64,000 nt of DNA from Bacteroidaceae bacterium (GCA_017524545.1 JAFXVN010000072.1:62001-126000), one strand, 5' to 3'. Numbered from the stretch's first letter, positions 8,333 through 17,022 are shown. Notes: generated by a model from the sequence alone, not told the origin. Program-made: numbers and translations.

Positions 8333-8375
8333 AGGGCATTCAGACATGTTATAATGTACTGAATGCCCTTTGTTT
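8333..8375 (+). terminator. Strong hairpin terminator between the M16 gene and mraZ
   Basis: An 11-bp perfect stem (AGGGCATTCAG at 8333-8343 with its complement at 8359-8369) is followed by TTGTTT. The 15-nt loop can itself pair through ACAT/ATGT. It separates the M16 gene from the dcw cluster. Confidence 0.7.
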
Positions 8376-8464
8376 ATAGGCTTTCGCGAGAGTGGAGGAT
8401 GAGCGCGGAAGAAGGTTATTAACATGATATGTCGGGGTGCTAAGAAAAAAAAGTTTGAAGAATG

Positions 8465-8496
8465 TGTGGGGAATTGTGGGGAATTGTATATCTTTG
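8465..8496 (+). promoter_or_regulatory. dcw-cluster promoter with MraZ-type boxes
   Basis: Two TGGGG boxes (8467-8471 and 8477-8481) are each followed by AATTG, a 10-bp period. MraZ is known to bind directly repeated TGGGN boxes separated by 5 bases upstream of its own gene. A TATCTTTG promoter box at 8489-8496 follows, and its upstream element would fall on the first box. Autorepression by MraZ is therefore the likely control. Confidence 0.7.
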
Positions 8497-8517
8497 CACC
8501 AGAATTCATAAAATGCG

Positions 8518-8979
8518 ATGAGATTCATAGGTAGCATAGATGCCAAAACGGACGAGAAGGGACGTGTTTTCGTGCCCAGCGCTTTCCGCAAAATCCTCAA
8601 AAATGAGGAAAAGGAGGGACTGGTGTTGCGTCGCGACCTCTTTGAGCCTTGTCTCGTGCTTTATCCCAAAAGCGTGTGGGATGCTCGTGTCGATGCCATT
8701 CGGGCCCGTACCAATCCCTTCGACCGCCGTCAGCAGCAGGCTTTGCGTCTCTTCACGGTTGATGCAGAGAACATTACCTTGGACAGTAACGGCAGGATGC
8801 TTATCCCTCGCCGTTGCCTGGAACATGCCGGTATAAAAAGCGACGTGCGTTTCAACGGCATGGATGAAGTCATCGAAATCTGGAGCAAACAGGCAGGAGA
8901 TGCTCTGTTGGACAAGCAAAAGGAAGCCGGGGACATCCTGGAAGAAATGATGCAAGGACCCGCCCCAACCCTCCCTTAA
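8518..8979 (+). CDS. mraZ: Transcriptional regulator MraZ
   Basis: The product is 153 aa with two tandem AbrB-like SpoVT domains. The first has DEKGRVFVPSAFRK (residues 11-24); the second has DSNGRMLIPRRCLEHAG. Its DxKGRxxxP and DxxGRxxIP loops contact DNA. MraZ assembles as a ring that binds repeated TGGGN boxes in front of the dcw operon, and such boxes are present 40 bases upstream. The ATG at 8518 is the only good start; an ATG just before it hits a stop at once. Odd: the last residues (GPAPTLP) and the stop codon are supplied by a REP-like element (8957-9018), whose TTAA core provides the TAA. Confidence 0.95.
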   Translation: MRFIGSIDAKTDEKGRVFVPSAFRKILKNEEKEGLVLRRDLFEPCLVLYPKSVWDARVDAIRARTNPFDRRQQQALRLFTVDAENITLDSNGRMLIPRRCLEHAGIKSDVRFNGMDEVIEIWSKQAGDALLDKQKEAGDILEEMMQGPAPTLP

Positions 8980-9018
8980 AGGAGAGAGTTTCCCCATAAG
9001 GGGAGATATAGTGGGGTC
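8957..9018. repeat. REP-like inverted pair at the mraZ/rsmH junction
   Basis: The first unit begins GGACCCGCCCCAACCCTCCC and folds on TTAAAGGAGAGAG. The second is inverted: TTTCCCCATAAGGGGAGA and then GTGGGGTC. Together they bridge the 3' end of mraZ and the gap to rsmH. Confidence 0.75.
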
Positions 9019-9033
9019 TTTATATAATATAAT

Positions 9034-10035
9034 ATGTACGCGAGGTGTGAGGAATATCATGTGCCGGTTCTGCTTAGAGAGGCGGTGGACGGGTTGGACG
9101 TCAAGCCCGGCGGCATCTATGCAGACCTCACTTTCGGTGGCGGCGGCCACAGCCGAGAGATTCTCCGGCGTCTGAATGGCACGGGGCATCTCTACAGCTT
9201 CGACCAGGACGAGGACGCGATGTTAGAAGGTGAAAAGGTGAAAAAGGGAAAAGTTGAAAAAGAAAATAACAATTTCACCTTCGTGCGCAGCAACTTCCGT
9301 TTCCTCAAGAACTGGATGCTCTACTATGGGCATGAGCAGGTGGACGGCATTCTGGCAGACCTGGGCGTAAGCAGCCATCACCTCGACGAGGAGGGGCGCG
9401 GCTTCAGCTTTCGCTTCGATGCGCCGCTCGATATGCGGATGAACCAACGCGCCAGCCTTACGGCACAGCGCATCGTGGCGGAGTACAGCGAAGAGCAACT
9501 GGCAGACATCCTCTACCTCTATGGGGAGCTGAAGAACAGCCGTCGCATTGCCTCTGCCATCGTCAAGGCTCGCCAGCAGAAGACCATTGCCACCACGGCA
9601 GAGCTGGTGGAGGTGCTAAAGCCTTTGATGGGTTACGACCGCGAGAAAAAAGACTTGGCACGTGTCTTCCAGGCGCTCCGCATTGAGGTGAATGGCGAAA
9701 TGACCGCTTTGCGTCAGATGCTCACAGCCGCCGCCGAGCTGCTCCGTCCGGGCGGGCGGCTCAGTATTCTCACTTATCACTCCCTTGAGGATCGTATGGT
9801 GAAGAACATGGTGAGGGCAGGCAATGTTGAAGGGAAGGTGGAGACCGATGTCTTCGGGCGCAGCAACGCTCCGTTCGAGGCAGTGAACCGCAACGTCATC
9901 ACCCCCAGCGAAGAAGAGCAGAACAGCAACCCGCGTAGCCGTAGCGCAAAGCTCCGCGTCGCGGTGAAAGCCCCCTCCCCAACCCTCCCCCGAGGAGGAG
10001 GGAGAACAAATGGTAAATGGTTAAATGGTAAATGA
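9034..10035 (+). CDS. rsmH: 16S rRNA (cytosine-1402 N4)-methyltransferase RsmH
   Basis: The product is 333 aa. It has the SAM-binding ADLTFGGGGHSREIL motif (near residue 30), then ILADLGVSSHHLDEEGRGFSF, PLDMRMNQ, and the end block SILTYHSLEDRMVKNM with FEAVNRNVITPSEEE NPRSRSAKLRV. It methylates C1402 in the ribosomal P site. Second gene of the dcw cluster, as usual. Two oddities: residues about 65-81 (EGEKVKKGKVEKENNN) come from an in-frame tandem GGTGAAAA-like repeat, and the last 20 residues after LRVAVKA are read through a REP unit (9969) and an AATGGTAA short-repeat spacer. Both inserts lie outside the conserved core, so activity is probably kept. Confidence 0.95.
   Translation: MYARCEEYHVPVLLREAVDGLDVKPGGIYADLTFGGGGHSREILRRLNGTGHLYSFDQDEDAMLEGEKVKKGKVEKENNNFTFVRSNFRFLKNWMLYYGHEQVDGILADLGVSSHHLDEEGRGFSFRFDAPLDMRMNQRASLTAQRIVAEYSEEQLADILYLYGELKNSRRIASAIVKARQQKTIATTAELVEVLKPLMGYDREKKDLARVFQALRIEVNGEMTALRQMLTAAAELLRPGGRLSILTYHSLEDRMVKNMVRAGNVEGKVETDVFGRSNAPFEAVNRNVITPSEEEQNSNPRSRSAKLRVAVKAPSPTLPRGGGRTNGKWLNGK
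9969..10006. repeat. REP-like unit in the 3' end of rsmH
   Basis: AGCCCCCTCCCCAACCCTCC is followed by CCCGAGGAGGAGGG, a single REP-like unit in the same orientation as those at 8957 and 15562. The AATGGTAA tandem spacer comes directly after it. Confidence 0.7.
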
Positions 10036-10039
10036 AAAG

Positions 10040-10558
10040 ATGGCAGAGATAGAATTAGATAGCTTCGAAGAGCTGCAGGAAGTGACTGCGCTTGATGAGG
10101 ATAATGCGCTTGATGAGCAGGATGAGGCTCAAGAGGTTCAAGAGGCTCCTGAGGCCCCAGAAACTCCTGAAGCAGAGCAGCCCGTCAGCGACAAGGAGAA
10201 GCTGATGCGCTCGTTGGTAAGCGACGACGATGAGACCGACGAGCTGACCATCGACGGCATTCGTCAGGTGCTGGACGCTGCGCCTCGCTGGTTCCTCAGT
10301 CAGTGGAAGCTGCTGCTGCTCTGTCTGGCAGGCATCTTCCTCTACATCACCAACGGCTACCAGGCTCAGATGGAGCTGATGGAAGAAACGGAGCTTGAGT
10401 CGGAGCTTAAGGATTGGCGCTACCGCAGTATCACCCGCGTCAGCGAACTCACACTGCTTTGCCGCCAAAGCCAATTGGAGCAGAAGCTCCGCGAACAGGG
10501 CGACAGCACACTGCTGCCCAGCAAGGTTGCACCGTTCATCATTAAAGAGACCCCCTAA
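10040..10558 (+). CDS. ftsL: FtsL-like cell division protein
   Basis: The product is 172 aa from the ATG at 10040. The in-frame ATG at 10025 belongs to the short repeat (AAATGGTAAATG) and would overlap rsmH, so I do not use it. Residues 1-80 are acidic with a VQEAPEAPETPEAEQP stretch; a single membrane helix (WKLLLLCLAGIFLYITNGY) lies near residue 95; a periplasmic coiled-coil-like segment follows (ETELESELKDWRYRSITRVSEL). This fits the FtsL-like proteins of Bacteroidetes, placed between rsmH and ftsI. FtsL links FtsQ/FtsB with the septal synthase FtsW-FtsI. The stop codon is provided by the REP-like GACCCCCTAACCCC element. Call rests on topology and position more than on motifs. Confidence 0.8.
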   Translation: MAEIELDSFEELQEVTALDEDNALDEQDEAQEVQEAPEAPETPEAEQPVSDKEKLMRSLVSDDDETDELTIDGIRQVLDAAPRWFLSQWKLLLLCLAGIFLYITNGYQAQMELMEETELESELKDWRYRSITRVSELTLLCRQSQLEQKLREQGDSTLLPSKVAPFIIKETP

Positions 10559-10643
10559 CCCCGTTGAGGGGATAAAAGAACCACAAGGCAACAACAAGAA
10601 TGTCAGAAGAAAACAAAAATAAAAGAATCCCCCAGAAGGGGGA
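10549..10643. repeat. Diverged REP-like pair across the ftsL/ftsI junction
   Basis: GACCCCCTAACCCCGTTGAG then GGGATAA (10549-10574) is followed by an inverted ATCCCCCAGAAGGGGGAT hairpin (10627-10644), which lies in the first codons of ftsI. The first copy carries the ftsL stop codon; the second encodes RIPQKGD of FtsI. Confidence 0.5.
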
Positions 10644-12756
10644 TGGAAGGTCGAAGGATAAAGCCCCCAGACGCTACGTTGTCATCTTCGTACTGATGTG
10701 TCTGATTGGATTGTATATCCTGGGCAGAGCACTCTATACGATGCTGCCGCCCGAGAGCGACTATTGGAAAGAGGTGGGGCGCAACAGCAAGACCGCCCCG
10801 ATACCCGCCAGTCGCGGCAACATCCTGTCGTGCGACCGCCAGGTGCTCTCCGGCACGGTGCCCAAGTATGCGCTCTACATGGACTTCGCCGTTTCCGACC
10901 CAGATTCGGTCAGCAAGGAAAACACCATTGCTTTCCGCGACTCGGCATTCCGCGTTGACCTCGACAGCATAGCCGATGGCTTGGCCCGCATCTTCCCCGA
11001 CCGCGACGCGCAGTGGTTCCGCGAGCGTCTGCTTCAAGGCAAGAAGCGCGGCAAGTACTCTTGGCGCATCTATCCCAAGCTTGCCACCTACGTCCAGTAC
11101 CGTGCCTGCAAGGAGCTGCCTTTACTCCGGGAGAGCATGTACCGCAGCGGCTTCCATGGCGACGAGATGCTGCTTCGCCTCAAGCCCTACGGCGGATTGG
11201 CAAGCCGCACCATCGGTGAGCTCTTCAACGACACGAGCAGCCGGGCAAAGTGTGGACTTGAGTTGAGCTTCGATAGCATTCTGCGCGGCAGGACAGGCTC
11301 GAAGCACTTTATCACGGTGCGCAACCGCAGAGTGCCTGTCATCGACACCCCGGCAGAGAACGGCCACGACCTGCTCACCACCTTAGACATCAACATTCAG
11401 GACTTTGCCGACCGTACGCTACGCAAAAAGCTGAAGGAGAATGACGTTAACGGAGAGATAGGTGTTGCTGTCGTGATGGAAGTCGAGACAGGCGACGTGA
11501 AGGCTATCGTCAATCTGACTCGCGGAGAGGATGGAGAATATTATGAGATGAAGAATAATGCCGTGAGCGACCTTTGGGAACCAGGCTCTACTTTCAAGAC
11601 CGCCAGCATTATGGTTGCCCTGGAGGATGGAAAGATAGACTTGAACAAGACTGTGGATTGTGCTCCGGGCATTGTCAACATGCACGGCCGCAACATGAAG
11701 GATCACTGCTATCCTCGCCGCAGTTACGGTGAACTCGAGGTGAAGGACATCCTGGGGCAGAGCAGCAACATCGGTGTGAGCAAAATCATAGATGAGGCCT
11801 ACGGTAGCAATCCTGCGGCCTACGTCGATGGCTTGCACCGCGAGGGTGTCGGCATCCCTCTCAACCTTCCCTTCGTGGGCAGGGGCGAGCCGCGTGTTCC
11901 GCATCCCTTGGACAAAGGTCGCTTCTGGAGCAAGTCCGACCTGCCCTGGATGAGCATTGGCTACGTCACGATGCTCCCGCCCATCAGCACCCTTACCTTC
12001 TACAATGCCATCGCCAACGGTGGCAAGATGGTCAGGCCGCGTTTTGTGAAAGCAGAACTCAAGGACGGCATGGTGGTGCGTGAGTTCCCGACGGAGGTCA
12101 TCAAGGAGCGCATCTGCAAGCCCTCCACCCTGAAGGACATCCAGTATTGTCTGGAGCACGTCGTCAGCGGCGGTCTTGGCAGGAAAGCAGGCAACGGCGG
12201 CAAGCTCTTCAAGGTAAGCGGCAAGACAGGCACGGCACAGGTCAGCGAGAACGGTTCCTACGCAGGTCGCAAGTACATGGTCAGCTTCTGCGGCTACTTC
12301 CCCAGCGACGACCCCAAGTACAGCTGCATCGTCTGCATCAAGAAACAAGGTTTGCCGGCATCGGGTGGTGGCCAGTGCGGACCGGTCTTCAGCGAAATAT
12401 CGCAGTACGTCATGTCGCGCGACTCCATGCGCAGTGCCCTCGTGGCAGCCGACACCAATTCTGTCTTCGTCCCCGAAGTGACTAAGGGCAGCCGTCGGCG
12501 TGCCGAGGCCATCGTCGAAGGCATGGGATTGTCGGACAAGCACATCGATATAGTCGAAACCGACATAACAGACCTGACAAAAGTGCCCGATGTGACGGGC
12601 ATGGGCGTGAAGGATGCGGTCTATGTCCTGCAGAAATGCGGTCTGCGTGTCCGCATCAACGGCTGCGGTCAGATAGCCCGACAGGACATCGCCCCCGGCT
12701 CCCCCGCCACCAAAGGCAAGACCATAACACTAACAGCAGCACCGAAGATAAAATAG
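10600..12756 (+). CDS. ftsI: Septal peptidoglycan transpeptidase (class B PBP, FtsI/PBP3) with PASTA domain
   Basis: The product is 718 aa. One N-terminal membrane helix (YVVIFVLMCLIGLYILG, about residues 26-42) is followed by the PBP dimerisation domain with SRGNILSCD. The transpeptidase domain has all three active-site motifs: STFK with Ser330, SSN near 388, and KTGT near 542. A single PASTA domain ends the protein (KVPDVTGMGVKDAVYVLQKCGL, about 650-715). The enzyme cross-links septal peptidoglycan together with FtsW, encoded about 4 kb downstream. It lies between ftsL and murE, three bases from the latter. The basic N-terminal tail is partly encoded by a REP-like hairpin. Confidence 0.95.
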   Translation: MSEENKNKRIPQKGDGRSKDKAPRRYVVIFVLMCLIGLYILGRALYTMLPPESDYWKEVGRNSKTAPIPASRGNILSCDRQVLSGTVPKYALYMDFAVSDPDSVSKENTIAFRDSAFRVDLDSIADGLARIFPDRDAQWFRERLLQGKKRGKYSWRIYPKLATYVQYRACKELPLLRESMYRSGFHGDEMLLRLKPYGGLASRTIGELFNDTSSRAKCGLELSFDSILRGRTGSKHFITVRNRRVPVIDTPAENGHDLLTTLDINIQDFADRTLRKKLKENDVNGEIGVAVVMEVETGDVKAIVNLTRGEDGEYYEMKNNAVSDLWEPGSTFKTASIMVALEDGKIDLNKTVDCAPGIVNMHGRNMKDHCYPRRSYGELEVKDILGQSSNIGVSKIIDEAYGSNPAAYVDGLHREGVGIPLNLPFVGRGEPRVPHPLDKGRFWSKSDLPWMSIGYVTMLPPISTLTFYNAIANGGKMVRPRFVKAELKDGMVVREFPTEVIKERICKPSTLKDIQYCLEHVVSGGLGRKAGNGGKLFKVSGKTGTAQVSENGSYAGRKYMVSFCGYFPSDDPKYSCIVCIKKQGLPASGGGQCGPVFSEISQYVMSRDSMRSALVAADTNSVFVPEVTKGSRRRAEAIVEGMGLSDKHIDIVETDITDLTKVPDVTGMGVKDAVYVLQKCGLRVRINGCGQIARQDIAPGSPATKGKTITLTAAPKIK

Positions 12757-12759
12757 ACC

Positions 12760-14241
12760 ATGAAGCTCCAACAATTGATACACGACTGCAAGCCACAGCA
12801 AGTGGTGGGCAGCATAGACAGAGAAGTGACAGGCATTGAGATAGACAGCCGTCGCATCCAGAAGGGCGCAGCTTTTGTCGCCATGCGCGGCACACAGGTG
12901 GACGGCCACACCTTCATTGGCAAAGCCATCGAGCTGGGTGCCGGTGTCATCGTCTGCGAGAAGCTTCCCGAAGAGACGAAAGAAGATGTGACCTATCTCG
13001 TCTATCCCGACACGGAGGACGTGGTCGGAAAACTTGCCACGCACTTCTGCGGCGACCCGACGCAGCGGATGCACCTCATCGGTGTGACTGGCACCAACGG
13101 CAAGACCACCATCGCCACCGTGATGTACAACATGTTCCGCCAGCTCGGCTACAAGTGCGGCCTGTGCAGCACTGTCTGCAACTACATCGACGGCGAACCC
13201 ATTCCTACGGAGGTCACCACGCCCGACCCCATCACCCTGAACCGACTCCTCGGCAGGATGGCCGACGAGGGCTGTGCCTACGCCTTCATGGAGGTCAGCA
13301 GTCACAGCGTCAGCCAGAAGCGCATCGGCGGCCTCTCCTTCAGTGGCGGTATCTTCACCAACCTGACGCGCGACCACCTCGATTACCACGGCACCTTCGA
13401 AGCCTACCGCGATGCCAAGAAGGGCTTCTTCGACGCTCTGCCTGCCGACGCATTCGCCATCATCAATGCCGACGACCGCAACGGCATGGTCATGGTGCAG
13501 AACTGCAAGGCGAAGGTCAAGACTTATTCGCTCCACTCCGCAGCCGACTTCAAGGCCCGCATCATGGAGGAGAGCTTCGAGGGCATGGACTTGGAGATTG
13601 ACGGCAGGGAGGTGAGCGTGCAGTTTGTGGGACGCTTCAACGTCAGCAACCTGTTGGCCGTCTATGGCGCAGCGGTCATGCTGGGCGTCAAGCCTCAGGA
13701 AGCCCTTGTGCTGCTCAGTGCGCAGAAGCCCGTCAACGGCCGTTTCGAGGCCATCCGCTCGAAGGAGGGCGTGACGGCCATCGTCGATTACGCTCACACG
13801 CCCGATGCCCTCGTCAATGTCCTCACGACCATCAACGAGGTGCTGCAAGGCAGAGGCAAGTGCTGGACGGTATGCGGCGCAGGCGGCAACCGCGACAAGG
13901 GGAAACGTCCCCTCATGGCGCAGGAGGCCGTCAAGCATAGCGACCGCGTCATCATCACGAGCGATAACCCCCGCAACGAAGAGCCGCAGGCCATCATCGA
14001 CGACATGCTGGCTGGTCTCGACGCAGGACAAAGGAAAAACGTCCTCAGCATCGTCGATAGGCGGGAGGCCATCCGCACCGCCTGCACCCTGGCGCAGCCC
14101 GGCGATGTCATCCTCGTGGCAGGCAAGGGGCACGAAGACTATCAAATCATCAAAGGCGTGAAGCACCACTTCGACGACCACGAAGTCATCCGCGAAGCAT
14201 TTGGAACAATTCATAATTCTCAATTCACAATTGGGAAATAA
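12760..14241 (+). CDS. murE: UDP-MurNAc-tripeptide synthetase MurE
   Basis: The product is 493 aa with the three Mur-ligase domains. The ATP loop GTNGKTT is at about 111-117. The DNPR motif at 402-405 (SDNPRNEEP) marks ligases that add meso-diaminopimelate, so a DAP-type wall is expected. The conserved YAHTPDAL and GKGHEDYQ blocks are present. It adds the third residue to UDP-MurNAc-L-Ala-D-Glu in the cytoplasm. Odd: the last 13 residues ([12 protein letters not shown]) are read through an AATTCATAATTCTCAATTC-type repeat, the start of the 14205-14290 spacer, so the native C terminus has been extended. Confidence 0.96.
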   Translation: MKLQQLIHDCKPQQVVGSIDREVTGIEIDSRRIQKGAAFVAMRGTQVDGHTFIGKAIELGAGVIVCEKLPEETKEDVTYLVYPDTEDVVGKLATHFCGDPTQRMHLIGVTGTNGKTTIATVMYNMFRQLGYKCGLCSTVCNYIDGEPIPTEVTTPDPITLNRLLGRMADEGCAYAFMEVSSHSVSQKRIGGLSFSGGIFTNLTRDHLDYHGTFEAYRDAKKGFFDALPADAFAIINADDRNGMVMVQNCKAKVKTYSLHSAADFKARIMEESFEGMDLEIDGREVSVQFVGRFNVSNLLAVYGAAVMLGVKPQEALVLLSAQKPVNGRFEAIRSKEGVTAIVDYAHTPDALVNVLTTINEVLQGRGKCWTVCGAGGNRDKGKRPLMAQEAVKHSDRVIITSDNPRNEEPQAIIDDMLAGLDAGQRKNVLSIVDRREAIRTACTLAQPGDVILVAGKGHEDYQIIKGVKHHFDDHEVIREAFGTIHNSQFTIGK

Positions 14242-14293
14242 AGGTCAGAAGCGAATTATGAATTATGAATTAATAATTATGAATTAGAAAGAC

Positions 14294-15559
14294 ATGTTAT
14301 ACTATCTATTCAGATATTTAGGCCAGTTTGGAGTGTCGGGTGCGAACCTATGGCACTACATTTCCTTCCGTGCTGTCTTGACGTTGGTGCTGAGCCTGCT
14401 CATCTCCATGTGGTTCGGGCAGTACTTCATCAAATGGATGAAGGCGCACCATGGCAGCGAGGTGCCGCGCGACCCCAGCATCGACCCATACGGCGTGAGC
14501 AAGGTCGGCGTGTCCACGATGGGTGGCATCATCATCATTGTGGCAACCATTGTTCCCTGCCTGCTGCTGGGCCGACTGCGCAACATCTACATGCTGCTCA
14601 TGCTCTTCACCACGCTGTGGCTCGGAGCACTGGGCTTTGCCGACGACTACATCAAGATGAAAAAGTCGAAGGACGGTATGCGCCCCATCTGGAAGCTCCT
14701 CGGTCAGGCTGTGCTCGGTCTGGTTGTCGGTCTGACGCTCTGGATGAGTCCCGATGCCGTCATCTGCGAGAACATTGAGGACGAGCGGCAGGGCGTTGAG
14801 CAAGTCGTGACGCACAAGAGCGAAATGGTGAAGAGCACCATCACCACCATCCCCTTCGTCAAGAACAACAACCTCAACTATGCCAACCTCTTCCAGTTCC
14901 TCGGCAAGTACCGCACGGCAGCAGGCTGGATATTCTTCGTCATCGTCACCACGTTCATTGTGATGGCGGTCAGCAACGGGTCGAACCTGAACGACGGCAT
15001 GGATGGCATGTGTGCCGGCAACGCCGCCATTATATGCATAGCGCTGGGCATATTGGCCTACGTCAGCAGCCACATCCACATGGCTGCCTACCTGAATATC
15101 ATGTACATCCCCGGGTCGGAGGAACTCGTCATCTTCGCCTGTGCCTTCATCGGCGCACTCATCGGCTTCCTCTGGTACAATGCCTATCCCGCGCAGGTGT
15201 TCATGGGCGACACGGGCAGTCTGGCCATCGGCGGCATCATCGGCGTGACGGCCATCATCATCCACAAGGAGCTGCTGCTGCCCCTGCTGTGCTTCGTCTT
15301 CCTCATGGAGAGCCTGAGCGTGCTCTTGCAGACGAACTATGCCAAGATGGGCAACCGGCGCGGGGAGAAGTGGCGCGTCGTGAAGCGTGCGCCGCTGCAC
15401 GATACCTTCCGTGTCAAGCCCGGACAGCTGCCCGCAGACTTCAAGGTGCTCATCGATTGGCCCAAGGGTTGCTGGTTAGAGTCGAAGATAACCGTCCGCT
15501 TCTGGATAGTGACCATCATCATGGCGGCCCTCGCCATAGTGACGTTGAAGATAAGGTAA
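14294..15559 (+). CDS. mraY: Phospho-MurNAc-pentapeptide transferase MraY
   Basis: The product is 421 aa, a polytopic membrane protein with about ten helices. The catalytic signatures are present: FADDYIKMKKSKDGM (near residue 115), NLNDGMDGMCAGN, and MGDTGSLAIGG, followed by MESLSVLLQTNY and the HDTF-type R-A-P-L-H-D-T-F block. It transfers phospho-MurNAc-pentapeptide to undecaprenyl phosphate to make lipid I. An extra loop (about 155-200, ENIEDERQGVEQVV...) is typical of the longer Bacteroidetes form. The upstream gap is filled by AATTATGA repeats; a REP-like unit starts three bases after the stop. Confidence 0.96.
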   Translation: MLYYLFRYLGQFGVSGANLWHYISFRAVLTLVLSLLISMWFGQYFIKWMKAHHGSEVPRDPSIDPYGVSKVGVSTMGGIIIIVATIVPCLLLGRLRNIYMLLMLFTTLWLGALGFADDYIKMKKSKDGMRPIWKLLGQAVLGLVVGLTLWMSPDAVICENIEDERQGVEQVVTHKSEMVKSTITTIPFVKNNNLNYANLFQFLGKYRTAAGWIFFVIVTTFIVMAVSNGSNLNDGMDGMCAGNAAIICIALGILAYVSSHIHMAAYLNIMYIPGSEELVIFACAFIGALIGFLWYNAYPAQVFMGDTGSLAIGGIIGVTAIIIHKELLLPLLCFVFLMESLSVLLQTNYAKMGNRRGEKWRVVKRAPLHDTFRVKPGQLPADFKVLIDWPKGCWLESKITVRFWIVTIIMAALAIVTLKIR

Positions 15560-15561
15560 AA

Positions 15562-15612
15562 GACCCACCCCGACCCTCCCTTAAAGGGAGGGAGTTCTCC
15601 CCCAGGAGAGAA
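15562..15612. repeat. REP-like unit between mraY and murD
   Basis: GACCCACCCCGACCCTCCCT then TAAAGGGAGGGAG: the cleanest REP-like copy in the window, with a 9-bp CCCTCCCTT/AAGGGAGGG palindrome. A small TTCTCCCCCAGGAGAGAA hairpin follows. The AATGGTAA tandem spacer begins right after it, as at 10007. Confidence 0.75.
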
Positions 15613-15652
15613 CAAATGGTAAATGGTAAATGGATAAATGGTAAATGAAGAG

Positions 15653-16987
15653 ATGAAAAGGATAGTTGTGTTAGGAGCCGCCGAGAGCGGTGTGGGAGCT
15701 GCGGCGCTGGCAAAGGTGAAAGGCTTCAAGGTCTTCGTCAGCGACATGGGCAGGATAAAGGAGAACTACAAAGAGGTGCTCCGCGAATATGACGTGCCTT
15801 GGGAAGAAGGAAGACACACAGAGGAGCTTATCCTCAATGCTAACGAGGTGGTGAAGAGCCCGGGCATTCCCGAAGATGCGCCTATGGTGCAGAAGGTCAG
15901 GGATGCTGGCATTCCCATCATCAGCGAGATAGAGTTTGCCGGGCGCTACACCGATGCCAAGATGATTTGCATCACCGGCTCCAACGGCAAGACCACGACC
16001 ACGAGCCTTATCTACCACATCTTCTGCAAGGCAGGCTACAACGTCGGCTTGGCCGGCAACATCGGCCGCAGCCTCGCGCTGCAGATTGCCGAGGGCAAGA
16101 CCTACGAGTACTACATCATCGAGCTGAGCAGCTTCCAGCTCGATAACATGTACGACTTCCGTGCCAACATCGCCATCCTGCTCAACATCACCCCCGACCA
16201 TCTGGACCGCTACGAAGGCTCGATGCAGAAATACACCGATGCCAAGATGCGCATCGTGCAGAACCAAACCGAGGAGGATGCCTTCATCTACTGGAACGAG
16301 GACCCCATCATCGCTGCCGAGCTGCGGAAGTACGGCATCAAGGCGAAGATGTGCCCCTTCAGCATCGTCAAGAAGACGGGCATGATAGGCTACATTGCCG
16401 ATGGGAAATATACCATCGAGTACCCCACGCCCTTCAACATGGAGCAAGAGAGCCTGAGTCTGCGGGGCAAGCACAACATGTACAACAGCCTGGCAGCAGG
16501 CATAGCGGCCCGCATCAGCGGCATAGGTGATGAGACTTTGCGCCAGAGCCTAAGCGACTTCGAGGGCGTGGAGCACCGCCTGCAGAAGGTGGCTCGCGTG
16601 GGCGGTGTGCAGTACATCAACGACTCGAAGGCTACCAACGTCGATGCCTGCTGGTATGCCCTCGAAAGCATGACCACCCCCACCATCCTCATCATCGGCG
16701 GCAAGGACAAGGGCAACGACTACAATGCCATCAAGGAACTGGTGCAGAGAAAGTGCGCCGGCCTGGTCTATCTCGGTGCCGACAACACGAAGCTTCACAA
16801 CTTCTTCGACGGTATGGGCATCCCCGTGGCCGACACCAACAACATGAAGGACTGTGTGCAGGCTTGCGCTCGCATGGCAAAGCCCGGCTATACCGTTCTG
16901 CTCAGTCCCTGCTGCGCCAGCTTCGACCTCTTCAAGAACATGGAAGACCGAGGCGAGCAGTTCATAGAGCAAGTAAATAACCTATAG
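15653..16987 (+). CDS. murD: UDP-MurNAc-L-alanine:D-glutamate ligase MurD
   Basis: The product is 444 aa from the ATG at 15653, giving MKRIVVLGAAESGVGAA with a proper Rossmann-like start. The ATG at 15638 is part of the repeat spacer and would add only MVNEE, the same artefact as at ftsL. The ATP loop GSNGKTTT is near residue 108; HLDRYEGS, NDSKATNVDA and GGKDKGNDY match MurD ligases. It adds D-glutamate to UDP-MurNAc-L-Ala in the cytoplasm. It sits between mraY and ftsW in the standard order. Confidence 0.95.
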   Translation: MKRIVVLGAAESGVGAAALAKVKGFKVFVSDMGRIKENYKEVLREYDVPWEEGRHTEELILNANEVVKSPGIPEDAPMVQKVRDAGIPIISEIEFAGRYTDAKMICITGSNGKTTTTSLIYHIFCKAGYNVGLAGNIGRSLALQIAEGKTYEYYIIELSSFQLDNMYDFRANIAILLNITPDHLDRYEGSMQKYTDAKMRIVQNQTEEDAFIYWNEDPIIAAELRKYGIKAKMCPFSIVKKTGMIGYIADGKYTIEYPTPFNMEQESLSLRGKHNMYNSLAAGIAARISGIGDETLRQSLSDFEGVEHRLQKVARVGGVQYINDSKATNVDACWYALESMTTPTILIIGGKDKGNDYNAIKELVQRKCAGLVYLGADNTKLHNFFDGMGIPVADTNNMKDCVQACARMAKPGYTVLLSPCCASFDLFKNMEDRGEQFIEQVNNL

Positions 16988-17022
16988 TTCCCATAACTCC
17001 CATAGCTCCCATAATTCCCATG
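16985..17022. repeat. 9-bp tandem spacer that carries the ftsW start codon
   Basis: Four 9-bp units of the form CCCATARYT (CCTATAGTT, CCCATAACT, CCCATAGCT, CCCATAATT) are followed by CCCATG, whose ATG is the ftsW start. Neighbouring gaps use different units. Confidence 0.7.

Noticed and set aside
10025..10042. ATG at 10025 as ftsL start, and ATG at 15638 as murD start
   Set aside because: Both give MVNE from the AATGGTAA repeat spacer; the next ATG in each case gives a standard N terminus.
12730..14223. Long minus-strand open frame opposite murE
   Set aside because: It is a shadow of the GC-rich murE codons. The other long minus-strand frames at 11419-12543, 14348-15400, 49076-50608 and 53591-54994 are the same effect.
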